Shown: positions 52,955 to 61,177 of the stretch, piece after piece
Position numbering within the stretch: position 1 is the first letter of the stretch
Layout: each line of letters begins with the position of its first letter
From: Gracilibacillus timonensis
GTDB taxonomy: Bacteria; Bacillota; Bacilli; Bacillales; Amphibacillaceae
Assembly (NCBI RefSeq): GCF_900086715.1
Contig: NZ_FLKH01000011.1
Span: forward strand, 790,683 to 854,682
DNA length: 64,000 nt
Direction of reading: 5' to 3'
Translations under genes and position numbers: made by a program
The notes under the pieces: generated by a model
Databases searched by the model: none
What the model was told of the DNA's origin: nothing
The model's input: the letters and a program-made list of their open reading frames with translations, nothing else

Positions 52955-55146
52955 ATATCAAACGAATCTCCATTCCAATCATGTTTTTGGCAGGTTTTCT
53001 ACTATTTTGGGAATGGCTGCGCCCGCTAGGCGAGGTAACAGATACAGGCAGCATGTACGTCTTTGTGGTATACACGGCCATCTGCTTCCTTGCTTCCTAT
53101 TTTATTAAAAATGGATTTGCTCGTTTTTTTGTTAAAATAGCTGCGTTGATTCTCGCGCTGGACTATTTATTTTTCGATCCATTATTGCTTTCCAGCAGTT
53201 GGGTACAGCAGTTATATTTAGAATTATCGCTTAATTTTGAAGTGATTGAGCAGAATAATTGGGTAATGATGACCTCTTTTTTCCGGAGTCTCTTGTTTAT
53301 GATTGTCTTGTGGTTAATGAGCTATCTCTTGCATTACTGGTTTACAGTAGCGAATAAATTCTTTTTGTTTGTCGTGTTGACCTTTATTTATTTGGCTATT
53401 CTAGATACGTTTACGGCTTATGATGCGCAATTTGCTATGGTGAGGACGTTTATTATTTCTTTTGTGATGCTTGGCTTGAGCCGTTATCTTAAGCTGATCG
53501 AACGAACAGGACGGTCTGGAACGCGGCGGAATCTGTTTCAATGGCTTGCTCTCGTAGCAGGGATTATTACCTTTGCGACACTTGCAGGCATCTACCTGCC
53601 AAAATTGGATCCGCAATGGCCCGATCCCGTGCCTTTTATCCAAAGCAATGCCGATCATATCGGATTTGGTACAGGAGGTACGGTACAGAAAGTTGGTTAT
53701 GGAGAGGATGATTCCCAGTTAGGTGGGTCCTTTGTTCAGGATGATTCATCGGTATTTGAGGCGATTGCCCATGATGATGTCTATTGGCGTATTGAATCTA
53801 AAGATGTTTATACTGGAAGCGGCTGGGAGCGTTCTGCCGATTTAAATTATGAAATGCTTGAAGACGGTGTGATGGATTTTGAAACATTTTCGATGTTCCG
53901 AGTTGAAACGGATCCTTACACCGCAACGATACGACCGGATGTGCAGAATGCGTTGCCTAGGATTGTGTATCCTTATGGTGGTGATCAGCTCTCCACCAAC
54001 AACCCAACCAATTTTTATATGGATAAGCAATTCGGTATTATCGAGGCAGAGACAGGCGAACAGAACCAAAGTACGTCGTATTCGGTTGATTACGAGGCAC
54101 CTTCCTATTCAATCAATGCCTTGCGTGAAGACCCTGGAAATGATGAGGCTGAGATTCGTGATCAATACTTGCAATTACCAGATGAGCTTCCCGAACGTGT
54201 AGGTGAGCTGGCAGAGGAAATAACGGTGGAAGCAGATAATCGTTATGACCGTGCAAAAGCTGTTGAAGGCTATTTTGGCGCAAATGGCTTCCGTTATCAA
54301 ACGACAGATGTCTCGATACCAGAAGAAGGGGAAGACTATGTCGATCAGTTTTTATTTGAGACACAGGTTGGCTATTGTGATAACTTCTCGACATCAATGG
54401 TCGTGTTATTGCGATCATTAGACATCCCAGCAAGGTGGGTAAAAGGGTTCACTGGTGGAACGATGGCAACCGAACAGCCGCCATTGCCAGATGAGTATTC
54501 TTTATATGAAATAACCAATAACAATGCCCACTCTTGGGTAGAAGTATATTTCCCTGAAACAGGCTGGGTGGCTTTTGAACCAACGAGCGGTTTCGCTAAT
54601 CCGACTGATTTCTATTATGAAGCGGCAGATGCTGACAATGATTCAGATGAAGCGCAAGAAACGGAGACAGACCCAACCGAAAATCAGGAAGAACCAGAAG
54701 AAGAAACGGAAGAAGAGGAAGAAACGGATGACAATGCAGCTTCAGGTGTAAGTGATAATCAAGATCACTGGAATGGTTGGCCTTATGTCTGGACTGGCTT
54801 GGGAGTTGTACTGTTGATCCTTGGCCTAATTGCCTATCTGAAACGTCGGGATATCCAGCATTGGTATGTACAGCGCAAATGGCATCGATTATTAAAGAAT
54901 CAGGAGGTCGAATCCGCCTATATGTATCTATTAAAAGTGTTGGCGTTCAGAGGATACAAGTTAGGAAAGGGACAGACGTTAAGGCAATATGCTAAGAAAA
55001 TGGATGAACATTTTGATACTACAGAGATGTCAGAAATTACCGATGTCTATGAAGGATATGTGTATTATAAGCAAAACGCCAATCAAGCGGAACTGAAACG
55101 ATTACAACAGTTATTCAAGCAATTGGGTAGTCGAATATTTACTTGA
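52951..55146 (+). CDS. yebA: Transglutaminase-like membrane protein (YebA)
   Basis: A 731-residue protein with five or six N-terminal membrane helices (about 1-210). An extracellular transglutaminase-like domain has Cys in VGYCDNFSTSM and His in NAHSWVEVYFPETGW; the third position reads VAFEPTS, with Glu where many members have Asp. An acidic low-complexity linker (residues about 560-600, rich in E, D, T), one more helix and a C-terminal DUF4129-like cytosolic domain follow. ATG 52951 follows GGGAGGTG. It is the last gene of the MoxR-DUF58 unit. The guaA promoter overlaps its stop codon. Confidence 0.9.
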   Translation: MNIKRISIPIMFLAGFLLFWEWLRPLGEVTDTGSMYVFVVYTAICFLASYFIKNGFARFFVKIAALILALDYLFFDPLLLSSSWVQQLYLELSLNFEVIEQNNWVMMTSFFRSLLFMIVLWLMSYLLHYWFTVANKFFLFVVLTFIYLAILDTFTAYDAQFAMVRTFIISFVMLGLSRYLKLIERTGRSGTRRNLFQWLALVAGIITFATLAGIYLPKLDPQWPDPVPFIQSNADHIGFGTGGTVQKVGYGEDDSQLGGSFVQDDSSVFEAIAHDDVYWRIESKDVYTGSGWERSADLNYEMLEDGVMDFETFSMFRVETDPYTATIRPDVQNALPRIVYPYGGDQLSTNNPTNFYMDKQFGIIEAETGEQNQSTSYSVDYEAPSYSINALREDPGNDEAEIRDQYLQLPDELPERVGELAEEITVEADNRYDRAKAVEGYFGANGFRYQTTDVSIPEEGEDYVDQFLFETQVGYCDNFSTSMVVLLRSLDIPARWVKGFTGGTMATEQPPLPDEYSLYEITNNNAHSWVEVYFPETGWVAFEPTSGFANPTDFYYEAADADNDSDEAQETETDPTENQEEPEEETEEEEETDDNAASGVSDNQDHWNGWPYVWTGLGVVLLILGLIAYLKRRDIQHWYVQRKWHRLLKNQEVESAYMYLLKVLAFRGYKLGKGQTLRQYAKKMDEHFDTTEMSEITDVYEGYVYYKQNANQAELKRLQQLFKQLGSRIFT

Positions 55147-55171
55147 CCCGTGTCAAAACGATTGATAAAAT
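55143..55171 (+). promoter_or_regulatory. guaA promoter
   Basis: TTGACC (55143-55148) and TAAAAT (55166-55171) are spaced 17 bp, overlapping the yebA stop codon. It predicts transcription from about 55178 and a leader of roughly 255 nt. Confidence 0.75.
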
Positions 55172-55177
55172 AGATAA

Positions 55178-55370
55178 AAATCACTGGTATGTCATGAGTT
55201 ATGTGAAAGCTAATTAGTAAACCTTGGCTAAGGATAGATTAGTGGAATGTTAGCTTTTGTTATCCTCACTTAGCTACTAAGCAGTAACTAAGTGGGGGAT
55301 TTATGGACGATCATTTGCTTAGGCTTACTGCCTTTCTGCATTACGTATAGAAGAAAGGCAGATTTTTATT
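55178..55370 (+). promoter_or_regulatory. Structured guaA leader with possible transcription attenuation
   Basis: The leader contains four elements. A long-range pair AAAGCTAA (55206-55213) / TTAGCTTT (55250-55257) encloses a small hairpin CCTT-GGCT-AAGG (55222-55233). A hairpin CCTCACTTAG (55264-55273) / CTAAGTGGGG (55288-55297) follows. Last is an intrinsic terminator, CTGCCTTTCT (55328-55337) / AGAAAGGCAG (55352-55361) then ATTTTTATT. GCAGTAA in the middle hairpin loop (55281-55287) can pair with TTACTGC (55325-55331), which takes up the 5' side of the terminator. That gives mutually exclusive structures as in an attenuator. It does not match the purine, PRPP, T-box or other riboswitch consensuses I can recall. 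Confidence 0.6.
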
Positions 55371-55432
55371 GTCTTTTCTAGTGAAGAGAAGAGATAAATA
55401 GGGTGTTTAGGGAAAAGGAAGGGTGGACAAAC

Positions 55433-56971
55433 GTGGATGTAAATAATGAAATGATTTTAGTATTAGATTTTGGCAGTCAATATAACCAATTAATCACGAG
55501 AAGAATTCGTGAATTTGGTGTTTACAGTGAACTGCATTCCCATCGCTTAACCGTTGAAGAGATCAAGGAAATCAATCCAAAAGGAATCATACTATCAGGT
55601 GGTCCTCACAGTGTTTATGGTGAGGATAGCTTTCGCTGTGATGAGGGTATCTTTGACCTGGGGATTCCGGTGTTAGGAATTTGTTATGGTATGCAGTTGA
55701 TGACCCATCACTTTGGCGGAGTGGTAGAACGTGCCAATCAACGAGAATACGGCAAAGCTGATATTCATGTAAAAGAAGGTTCCATCCTATTTGAAGGAAC
55801 ACCACAAGAACAGGTCGTATGGATGAGCCATAGTGATAAGATTATGGAAGCACCAAAAGATTTTGTGATTGAGGCGACCAGTTCTTCTACTCCAGTTGCT
55901 GCCATGAGCAATCGTGAGAAGGGGCTATATGGTGTGCAGTTCCACCCTGAGGTACGTAATACGGAGTATGGTAATGATCTGTTGAAGGCTTTTGTCTTCC
56001 AAGCTTGTGCATGTACAGGCGATTGGACCATGGCGAATTTCATTGATATGGAAGTGGACAAGATCCGCGAGCAAGTAGGCGATCGTAATGTATTATGCGC
56101 CCTAAGCGGTGGTGTCGATTCATCGGTTGTAGCAGCATTGATTCATAAAGCCATTGGTGATCAGCTTACCTGTATTTTTGTTGATCACGGTTTGCTTCGG
56201 AAAGACGAAGGTGAAACCGTGATGCGCACCTTTCGTGACCAGTTCCATATGAATATTATTAAAATCGATGCACAGGAGCGCTTTTTATCCAAATTGACTG
56301 GTGTATCTGATCCAGAACAGAAGCGTAAAATCATCGGTAATGAGTTTATCTATGTATTTGATGATGAAGCGGCCAAACTGGAAAACATGGACTTCTTGGC
56401 ACAAGGTACGCTTTACACTGATATTGTAGAGAGTGGTACCGAAACGGCTCAAACGATCAAATCACACCATAATGTAGGCGGCTTGCCGGAAGACATGGAA
56501 TTCCAATTAATCGAGCCGTTAAACACCTTATTTAAGGATGAAGTACGCGCGCTTGGTACGGAATTAGGTGTGCCTGATGAGATCGTCTGGCGTCAGCCAT
56601 TCCCAGGACCAGGCCTTGGTATCCGTGTCTTAGGTGAAATCACACCTGAGAAGGTAGAGATCGTTCGTGAATCAGACGCGATCTTACGCGAAGAAATCAA
56701 GCATGCCGGGCTTGAACGTGACATCTGGCAATACTTCACCGTGCTTCCAGACATTCGCAGTGTAGGTGTTATGGGCGATGCTCGTACGTATGATTATGCC
56801 ATTGGCATCCGTGCGGTGACTTCTATTGATGGGATGACCTCTGACTGGGCAAGAATCCCATGGGATGTGCTGGAGAAGATATCAACGCGGATGGTGAATG
56901 AAGTCGATCATATTAATCGTGTACTGTATGATGTGACGAGCAAGCCACCTTCTACCATAGAATGGGAGTAA
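55433..56971 (+). CDS. guaA: GMP synthase (glutamine-hydrolysing)
   Basis: A 512-residue enzyme converting XMP to GMP. The N-terminal class I glutamine amidotransferase domain (about 1-195) has catalytic Cys84 in [10 protein letters not shown] and His/Glu in GVQFHPEV. The ATP-pyrophosphatase domain has [16 protein letters not shown], and the dimerisation domain ends [23 protein letters not shown] 55433 is chosen because AAGGAAGGG lies 8-9 nt upstream and the resulting N-terminus ([13 protein letters not shown]) matches B. subtilis; a longer GTG frame from 55403 is unsupported. It follows an attenuator-like leader. Confidence 0.95.
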   Translation: MDVNNEMILVLDFGSQYNQLITRRIREFGVYSELHSHRLTVEEIKEINPKGIILSGGPHSVYGEDSFRCDEGIFDLGIPVLGICYGMQLMTHHFGGVVERANQREYGKADIHVKEGSILFEGTPQEQVVWMSHSDKIMEAPKDFVIEATSSSTPVAAMSNREKGLYGVQFHPEVRNTEYGNDLLKAFVFQACACTGDWTMANFIDMEVDKIREQVGDRNVLCALSGGVDSSVVAALIHKAIGDQLTCIFVDHGLLRKDEGETVMRTFRDQFHMNIIKIDAQERFLSKLTGVSDPEQKRKIIGNEFIYVFDDEAAKLENMDFLAQGTLYTDIVESGTETAQTIKSHHNVGGLPEDMEFQLIEPLNTLFKDEVRALGTELGVPDEIVWRQPFPGPGLGIRVLGEITPEKVEIVRESDAILREEIKHAGLERDIWQYFTVLPDIRSVGVMGDARTYDYAIGIRAVTSIDGMTSDWARIPWDVLEKISTRMVNEVDHINRVLYDVTSKPPSTIEWE

Positions 56972-57040
56972 AGGAAAATATTACCATTTATATAATTTGG
57001 TGATTTGACAGTATATAAAATGGATAAAAATAATCTAGTT

Positions 57041-57074
57041 CCCTGCCAAAAAATTTCGGCAGGGCATTTTTTTT
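57041..57074 (+). terminator. guaA terminator
   Basis: CCCTGCC / GGCAGGG stem (57041-57047, 57058-57064) followed by CA and eight T. The group II intron remnant begins immediately after it. Confidence 0.88.
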
Positions 57075-57075
57075 G

Positions 57076-57510
57076 GTGAGTGGCAGCACATATCACTATA
57101 GGGTGCAAGTCCCAAATGTGCCGAACAGCCAGAAAGCATTAGCTGACATGTGGTGCAAGGACTGTGAAGTAGCGTGCGGGGGACATGTAGGCAAACCTCT
57201 GAACAGAGCTGAAATCCCATGATGGCACGGGAGATGGCTGACTGTGCAAAAAAACAGGAAGTCCCAATAGCTGAATGTCCTGACGTGTTAGAGGGCTGGA
57301 TTAGAGGGAAAGGGTATGATGTGATCCATAGAAGCCCTTGTGAGTAGACTGACTGAGGACTGTGGAAGTAGACAGAAGCTGGATAGGCGTCAAGAATCGA
57401 CGGAAGCCAGGGTGGAACAAACGGGTACACCGTCTATTGCTGAAAGAAGGAAGGAGAGGTATTGCCACCTGCTAAGAGTCTCGAATATTCGATTTTTTAT
57501 AATGATATGA
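57076..57510 (+). mobile_element. Group II intron 5' remnant directly after the guaA terminator
   Basis: From GTGAG (57076) the sequence is GC-richer than its surroundings and has the look of group II intron domain I (GGGTGCAAGTCCC, GAAGCCAGGGTGGAAC). It then runs into a ribosome site AAGGAGAGG and a TTG-started frame MPPAKSLEYSIFYND (57462), like the beginning of an intron-encoded reverse transcriptase. The frame leaves similarity after about 16 codons and ends at 57569. Domains II-VI and the rest of the reverse transcriptase are missing. Position after a terminator stem is typical of bacterial class C introns. The 3' limit is approximate. Confidence 0.65.
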
Positions 57511-57561
57511 TACTCAAACAAGTATATTTATTAATACTTTTCCAAACGGAGAAGATCTATC

Positions 57562-57960
57562 TTAATGATTAAAGCTACCCAACATCATAAAATCCACAAC
57601 AATCCCACTCATTGGATTTTCCGAACCTAATACACTGATGCCTAGAACGGTTACACCACTAATATTTGTGACATTGGCTGAAACATATTTTCCAGTAATG
57701 TTCTTCTCACGCATTTGCACTCTTGGTCTTGCATTTATCGTAGAATTTGTTGAATAAACACTTGCCGCCGCATAATCAATCGTATCTAATAATGAATTTC
57801 CATCTGCTAATCCATTGTCTGTGAAATAAAGGGTAGCTATACCATTTGCATTTGACGTAGTCTGTCCATAAACCATTCGTTTTACTTTTTGTGGGTTTTG
57901 CTCTCCTGCCTTAAATAGTTGAATAGCTGTCGGACCCAAGGTAAAGAATTCCATACTCAT
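57562..57960 (-). CDS. Unknown protein near DUF4183-type genes
   Basis: A 132-residue protein rich in Asn, Thr, Ser and Val (MEFFTLGPTAIQLFKAGEQN near the start, ITGKYVSANVTNISGVTVLG later) with a predicted all-beta character. There is no signal peptide or cysteine. AGGGGGAG precedes the ATG. It is co-oriented with two DUF4183-type genes, suggesting a shared role, perhaps on the spore or cell surface. I do not recognise the family. Its stop codon overlaps the decayed end of the intron-encoded frame on the other strand. Confidence 0.6.
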   Translation of the reverse strand: MSMEFFTLGPTAIQLFKAGEQNPQKVKRMVYGQTTSNANGIATLYFTDNGLADGNSLLDTIDYAAASVYSTNSTINARPRVQMREKNITGKYVSANVTNISGVTVLGISVLGSENPMSGIVVDFMMLGSFNH

Positions 57961-58094
57961 AACTACTCCCCCTCTGCTTTAAAAGAAATGAAAAGTATGA
58001 CGAGATAATGTTATTCAAACTTCCAAAAAGTGCGGTCATTGAAACAGTCTTTTTTCTTAGGTGAGGTGTTTATGGTGAAAATAGTTACATTTCC

Positions 58095-58124
58095 TTGTGC
58101 CCTGCCAGTATCTGGCGGGCACAA
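58095..58124. terminator. Hairpin after the DUF4183-like gene
   Basis: TTGTGCCCTGCCAG / CTGGCGGGCACAA stem with one bulge and a 3-nt loop. No strong T-tract, so termination is uncertain. Confidence 0.5.
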
Positions 58125-58140
58125 AGGTAGCACTTTTATT

Positions 58141-58524
58141 CTAGGTGTCAAATGTCCCTGAGGATGTTGCTGCGAAATTAACGACTTGCAAGATAACGGT
58201 TTGGTTTGCTGGAATGGACTCTCCACCAGCAGGAACAGCAATGTCTAATGAACCAGTCCCTGTAGCACCTGGTGTATATGTTGATATGCCTTGCATTTGC
58301 TCAACACCGTTAATTTCCACAGTGAAATAACTATTATCTTCTGCAAGTTCTGGAAGTGTCGTTACCTCTTCACCATCATCCCCTAGGAAACTTGCAGCAT
58401 CAATAGATAAGGTACTTCCTGCTGCGGTATCTGCTGTTGTGATGTAAAAGAATTTCGAGGAATCAGGATTAACATCGGTGTCAATGGTGCCACTAATAGC
58501 GATTTTCATTAACTGAAGTGCCAT
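58141..58524 (-). CDS. DUF4183-like surface protein
   Basis: A 127-residue beta-rich protein: MALQLMKIAISGTIDTDVNP, then DNSYFTVEINGVEQMQGIST and SLDIAVPAGGESIPANQTVI. The pattern of a short N-terminal strand pair, a Y-F-x-V-x-I-N-G-V core and an Ala/Pro/Gly-rich tail resembles DUF4183 proteins, found in spore-formers and often fused to collagen-like exosporium proteins. ATG 58524 is preferred because GGAGGTG is 9-10 nt upstream; two earlier in-frame ATGs are too close or upstream of the site. The role is inferred from family context. Confidence 0.65.
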   Translation of the reverse strand: MALQLMKIAISGTIDTDVNPDSSKFFYITTADTAAGSTLSIDAASFLGDDGEEVTTLPELAEDNSYFTVEINGVEQMQGISTYTPGATGTGSLDIAVPAGGESIPANQTVILQVVNFAATSSGTFDT

Positions 58525-58668
58525 GTTCATTTTCACCTCCATTTTCGATCAACCACATTTTATTCTATGAAGAGGAGTTGGAAATGCTTGGTCAGGTTAA
58601 CTAGTAAGTATTGGAAGTTAACAAATGCCCCATTAAAAAAGGCATACATACTAAATAGCAAGGTAATA

Positions 58669-59139
58669 TTATCCTTTAACCGTGATAAACAGAAGAATAA
58701 TGGGAGCGTCCTTTGGAGGAAGGTCACTGGATTCTAAGTGAAGAATACCTTCCTCGACATGGTAAATGGATGGAGGTTGCAACACGCCATTGACAAATAA
58801 ATGGAGAGTTGAAACATTGTTCGGATCAAGTATATCACTACTTCCATATTGCTTTAAGGCATCGTTGTTCGTATAAACCTTTTTCCCTTCTTCGGCAAGG
58901 GTAATGTATTGAAGAGTCTCCACTCCTATGGGGTTTGGTGTGTACCCAGGGGATATATTGATGGTAATGGACGGATTAAATGTAGGATTAAATGTATTTG
59001 TATTGGATGTGTTATTTTCATTTCCCTCATGAGTTCTTTTACGCTCTTTATTGCAATGGTGGCAGTGACAATTTGGATAGGAATCCCTACCAAGTAACTC
59101 TCTAGATTTATTATTATAGCCATATTTTTTTTCCTTCAA
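58669..59139 (-). CDS. DUF4183 domain protein
   Basis: A 156-residue protein. The N-terminal 60 residues are polar and include a His/Cys cluster (YPNCHCHHCNKERKRTH) that could bind metal, then an Asn/Thr-rich linker (NNTSNTNTFNPTFNPS). The C-terminal half is a DUF4183 domain (VYTNNDALKQYGSSDILDP, LHLFVNGVLQPPSIYHVEEG, PPKDAPIILLFITVKG). The TTG start follows AGGAGGGAG. It forms a co-oriented cluster with the two smaller genes downstream. A spore-coat or exosporium place is plausible but not shown. Confidence 0.75.
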   Translation of the reverse strand: MKEKKYGYNNKSRELLGRDSYPNCHCHHCNKERKRTHEGNENNTSNTNTFNPTFNPSITINISPGYTPNPIGVETLQYITLAEEGKKVYTNNDALKQYGSSDILDPNNVSTLHLFVNGVLQPPSIYHVEEGILHLESSDLPPKDAPIILLFITVKG

Positions 59140-59199
59140 CGGTATTTCACTCCCTCCTAAATGACATTTTGATGTGCTTTTCTATATCTTATTTAAAAA

Positions 59200-59433
59200 G
59201 AAGGTGATTTGACTGTGCAACTGGCTGTATTTGGCAAGTAAAAAATGTATGCTACTTGCCGTCCGAATGATTGCTGTATGAATGATTCCTTATAACGGAA
59301 ACTTTCACCGTTACAAAGGAGTAAATGTGAATGATAAATAAGCCGGTCCATCACCGCATCTGTTAATATTGGATTTCCGAAAACAGGATTCTATTGCGCA
59401 GATGGAAGGTTAGTAATAATCTCTGTAATGCTG
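59200..59433 (-). pseudogene. istB (IS21 family) C-terminal remnant
   Basis: On the minus strand the sequence reads EIITNLPSAQ, an in-frame TAG (59393-59391) where IstB has Trp, then NPVFGNPILTDAVMDRLIYH and SHLLLCNGESFRYKESF. This is the conserved C-terminal region of the IS21 helper ATPase. No istA, start codon or IS end is present. The frame drifts into unrelated sequence near 59260 and stops near 59200. It is a degraded fragment in the gap between the DUF4183 genes and the cold-shock gene. The remaining 59434-59620 holds nothing else I can name. Confidence 0.8.
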
Positions 59434-59626
59434 AATAAAGGATGCATTAATTGAACAAGAAGACCGTCTTTCAAACTACAGAGAGAGAATGGTATCTTTT
59501 TTTAGTGCCATGTGTTATATTATAAACAACTTAATTGTTCGTGCTAGCAATACAAGATTTATGTCATAACTTTACAATTTATATCATCGTCTTGAATTAT
59601 TATCAGAACAACCAAAGTAATAAACG

Positions 59627-59641
59627 TGTGCATGATGCACA
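59627..59641 (+). promoter_or_regulatory. Small hairpin before the cold-shock ribosome site
   Basis: TGTGCAT-G-ATGCACA forms a 7-bp inverted repeat ending 2 nt before GGAGG of the csp gene. It could modulate ribosome access with temperature. Inference only. Confidence 0.4.
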
Positions 59642-59656
59642 ATGGAGGAATTTCAT

Positions 59657-59854
59657 ATGAACACAGGTTCAGTCAAATGGTTTAACGCAGACAAAGGTTT
59701 TGGATTTATCGAAGTTGAAGGTGGAGACGACGTATTCGTACATTTCTCAGCAATTCAAGGCGAAGGTTTCAAAACATTAGAAGAAGGTCAAGCAGTTACT
59801 TTTGACATCGAAGAAGGTAATCGTGGGCCACAAGCAACTAACGTTGTTAAATAA
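59657..59854 (+). CDS. csp: Cold-shock protein (CspA/CspB family)
   Basis: A 65-residue single cold-shock domain: [20 protein letters not shown] with RNP1 KGFGFIEV and RNP2 VFVHFSAI, ending [12 protein letters not shown]. It binds single-stranded RNA and DNA as a chaperone. ATG 59657 follows GGAGG; a longer frame from 59642 includes that site. It has a long AT-rich 5' region and a strong terminator at 59871. It is a single gene set among decayed mobile elements. Confidence 0.95.
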   Translation: MNTGSVKWFNADKGFGFIEVEGGDDVFVHFSAIQGEGFKTLEEGQAVTFDIEEGNRGPQATNVVK

Positions 59855-59870
59855 TAATTTATAATTGATA

Positions 59871-59905
59871 AAAATCCTTTCTGTTACAGAAAGGATTTTT
59901 TATTT
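59871..59905 (+). terminator. Terminator of the csp gene
   Basis: AAAATCCTTTCT / AGAAAGGATTTT perfect 12-bp stem with 5-nt loop and T-rich tail. Confidence 0.9.
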
Positions 59906-59919
59906 TGCCCCGTTTAAAA

Positions 59920-60057
59920 TTTGGTGTAAGTATTATTTTTGGGGGAATGGTTACAAATGCCTTCACAATCTATCAGAAACAATTACAAGGTGTTTATAAA
60001 TTATTAAGAATCACTCCAATGCGTTTTACAAATTTTTCAAAAGATACTTCTGCATGA
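59920..60057 (+). pseudogene. ABC-2-type permease remnant
   Basis: A short open stretch with no start reads FGVSIIFGGMVTNAFTIYQK and QLQGVYKLLRITPMRFTNFS before a stop at 60055-60057. This resembles the cytoplasmic loop region of ABC-2 export permeases. Hydrophobic fragments continue in other frames to about 60220 (VIIGTLLFSLTEFIH), interrupted by stops. It appears to be the relic of a deleted exporter. The rest of 60058-60319 has no intact gene. Confidence 0.45.
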
Positions 60058-60319
60058 ATTGTTGTGTCTACTGTACTTACTCTTCTTTTTGATTTTAACT
60101 GATGTATTCTGTTTTTTTTTAGAAATAAATATTTTGCAAATCGTATGACTATTTGTGATCATAGGCACACTTCTATTTTCTTTAACAGAATTTATTCATT
60201 GCATTAATTAGTAAGTCCATTTTACATAACCTAACAGAGAATGGAGAACTCAAGTGAGCGAACTGATGCAGAAGAAGTGAATGAAACAACACAACATTTG
60301 ATTATGATGGAGGATGATT

Positions 60320-60520
60320 ATGTTTAAAAGTAAGAGAAATGAAAATAAGCGATTTTATATAAAATCAGAGTTGGTAAAGGGTTTAGATATTGGACAAATA
60401 ACGATTTTAGTTGATCGTGAAACTGGAGTGAATTATCTTCATACTATCTGGCATGCTACAGGTGGTGTTGGTATGACGCCATTGCTTGATGAAAATGGGA
60501 AAGTTATTGTAGATAAGTAG
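60320..60520 (+). CDS. DUF6440-like small protein
   Basis: A 66-residue protein: a basic N-terminus (MFKSKRNENKRFYIKSELVK), then ITILVDRETGVNYLHTIWHA and the tail GVGMTPLLDENGKVIVDK. The pattern D-x-x-T-G-V-x-Y-L and G-G-x-G-M-T-P-L-L-D is that of DUF6440, small proteins common in Firmicutes mobile regions, with no known function. ATG 60320 is preferred because ATGGAGG is 6 nt upstream; ATG 60314 is too close. It stands alone between two relics. Confidence 0.7.
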   Translation: MFKSKRNENKRFYIKSELVKGLDIGQITILVDRETGVNYLHTIWHATGGVGMTPLLDENGKVIVDK

Positions 60521-60720
60521 GTTTTTAATTCCAGTCCACCTTCATAAGCGGTGAGCTGGATTATTCTTATGACTTCATACTGAACAATTCGTACCGTTGA
60601 AAACAAATGGCTGGGAGAAGATAATAGAGATTTAGGTTTTCATTCATACTATATTTTGTAAGAATGAAAATGACTTTTAAATCAGACGTAACAGCTAACC
60701 CGTTATTGAACTGAAACTGA

Positions 60721-60860
60721 ATGACAAAGGGGAGTTTACGGGAGTATTTATTAAAACACATTACACCACTAGGATGGGAATATATCAATTTTTCAGGGAT
60801 TACACCTTTGATATGACTAACATAACAAGCTTAAATTCTCTGCGCCCTCTAAACCAATAA
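60721..60860 (+). pseudogene. Tn3-family transposase C-terminal remnant
   Basis: The plus strand reads SLREYLLKHITPLGWEYINF then SG, and after a one-base deletion at the GGG of 60796-60798 continues DYTFDMTNITSLNSLRPLNQ to TAA 60858-60860. Together these match the C-terminus of Gram-positive Tn3-type TnpA (PLGWEHINLTGDY ... RPL). Nothing of the long N-terminal part or of inverted repeats remains. 60521-60720 holds no recognisable feature. Confidence 0.7.
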
Positions 60861-60864
60861 AATG

Positions 60865-60906
60865 AAAGCCGAACGATTCCTTAGCGAAGGGAGACTCGGC
60901 TTTTTT
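60865..60906 (+). terminator. Rho-independent terminator after the Tn3 relic
   Basis: AAAGCCGA / TCGGCTTT outer stem with an internal loop of about 23 nt and six T. Confidence 0.7.
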
Positions 60907-61112
60907 ATGTTGGAATTTGCTTAGCGTATGTTTTCCACCAATCATTTCTTATGCTCGTTATTTTTTTCTCCACTGTTTTTCCCGTTTCACCATCAGCAAC
61001 ACATGCGACTAGACAGTATACTTATATGTTAATGATTTAGAGAGAGGAAACAACTAATTGGAGGTAATTAATTTGGGTTACCGAAAATGGCAAAAAAAAA
61101 ATATAATTCCTC

Positions 61113-61143
61113 TTGCGCCTACCGCCACGTAGGGTGATACGAT
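61113..61143 (+). promoter_or_regulatory. MerR-type promoter with 19-bp spacer
   Basis: TTGCGC (61113-61118) and TACGAT (61138-61143) are 19 bp apart, the over-long spacing typical of MerR-controlled promoters. The spacer holds the inverted repeat CCTAC-CGCCAC-GTAGG. It lies 34 bp before the merR start, so the regulator probably controls its own operon here. Confidence 0.6.
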
Positions 61144-61177
61144 AAATCCATCAATCTAGAGAGGGGGATAACCAGTT

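Noticed and set aside
55178..55402. Purine (guanine) riboswitch before guaA
   Set aside because: The three-way-junction core with its conserved loop-loop pair and junction bases is not present.
57035..57430. 131-residue minus-strand gene opposite the intron remnant
   Set aside because: It is the shadow of the structured group II intron RNA sequence, with no ribosome site.
60567..60788. 73-residue minus-strand gene
   Set aside because: It overlaps the Tn3 transposase relic on the plus strand and lacks a ribosome site.
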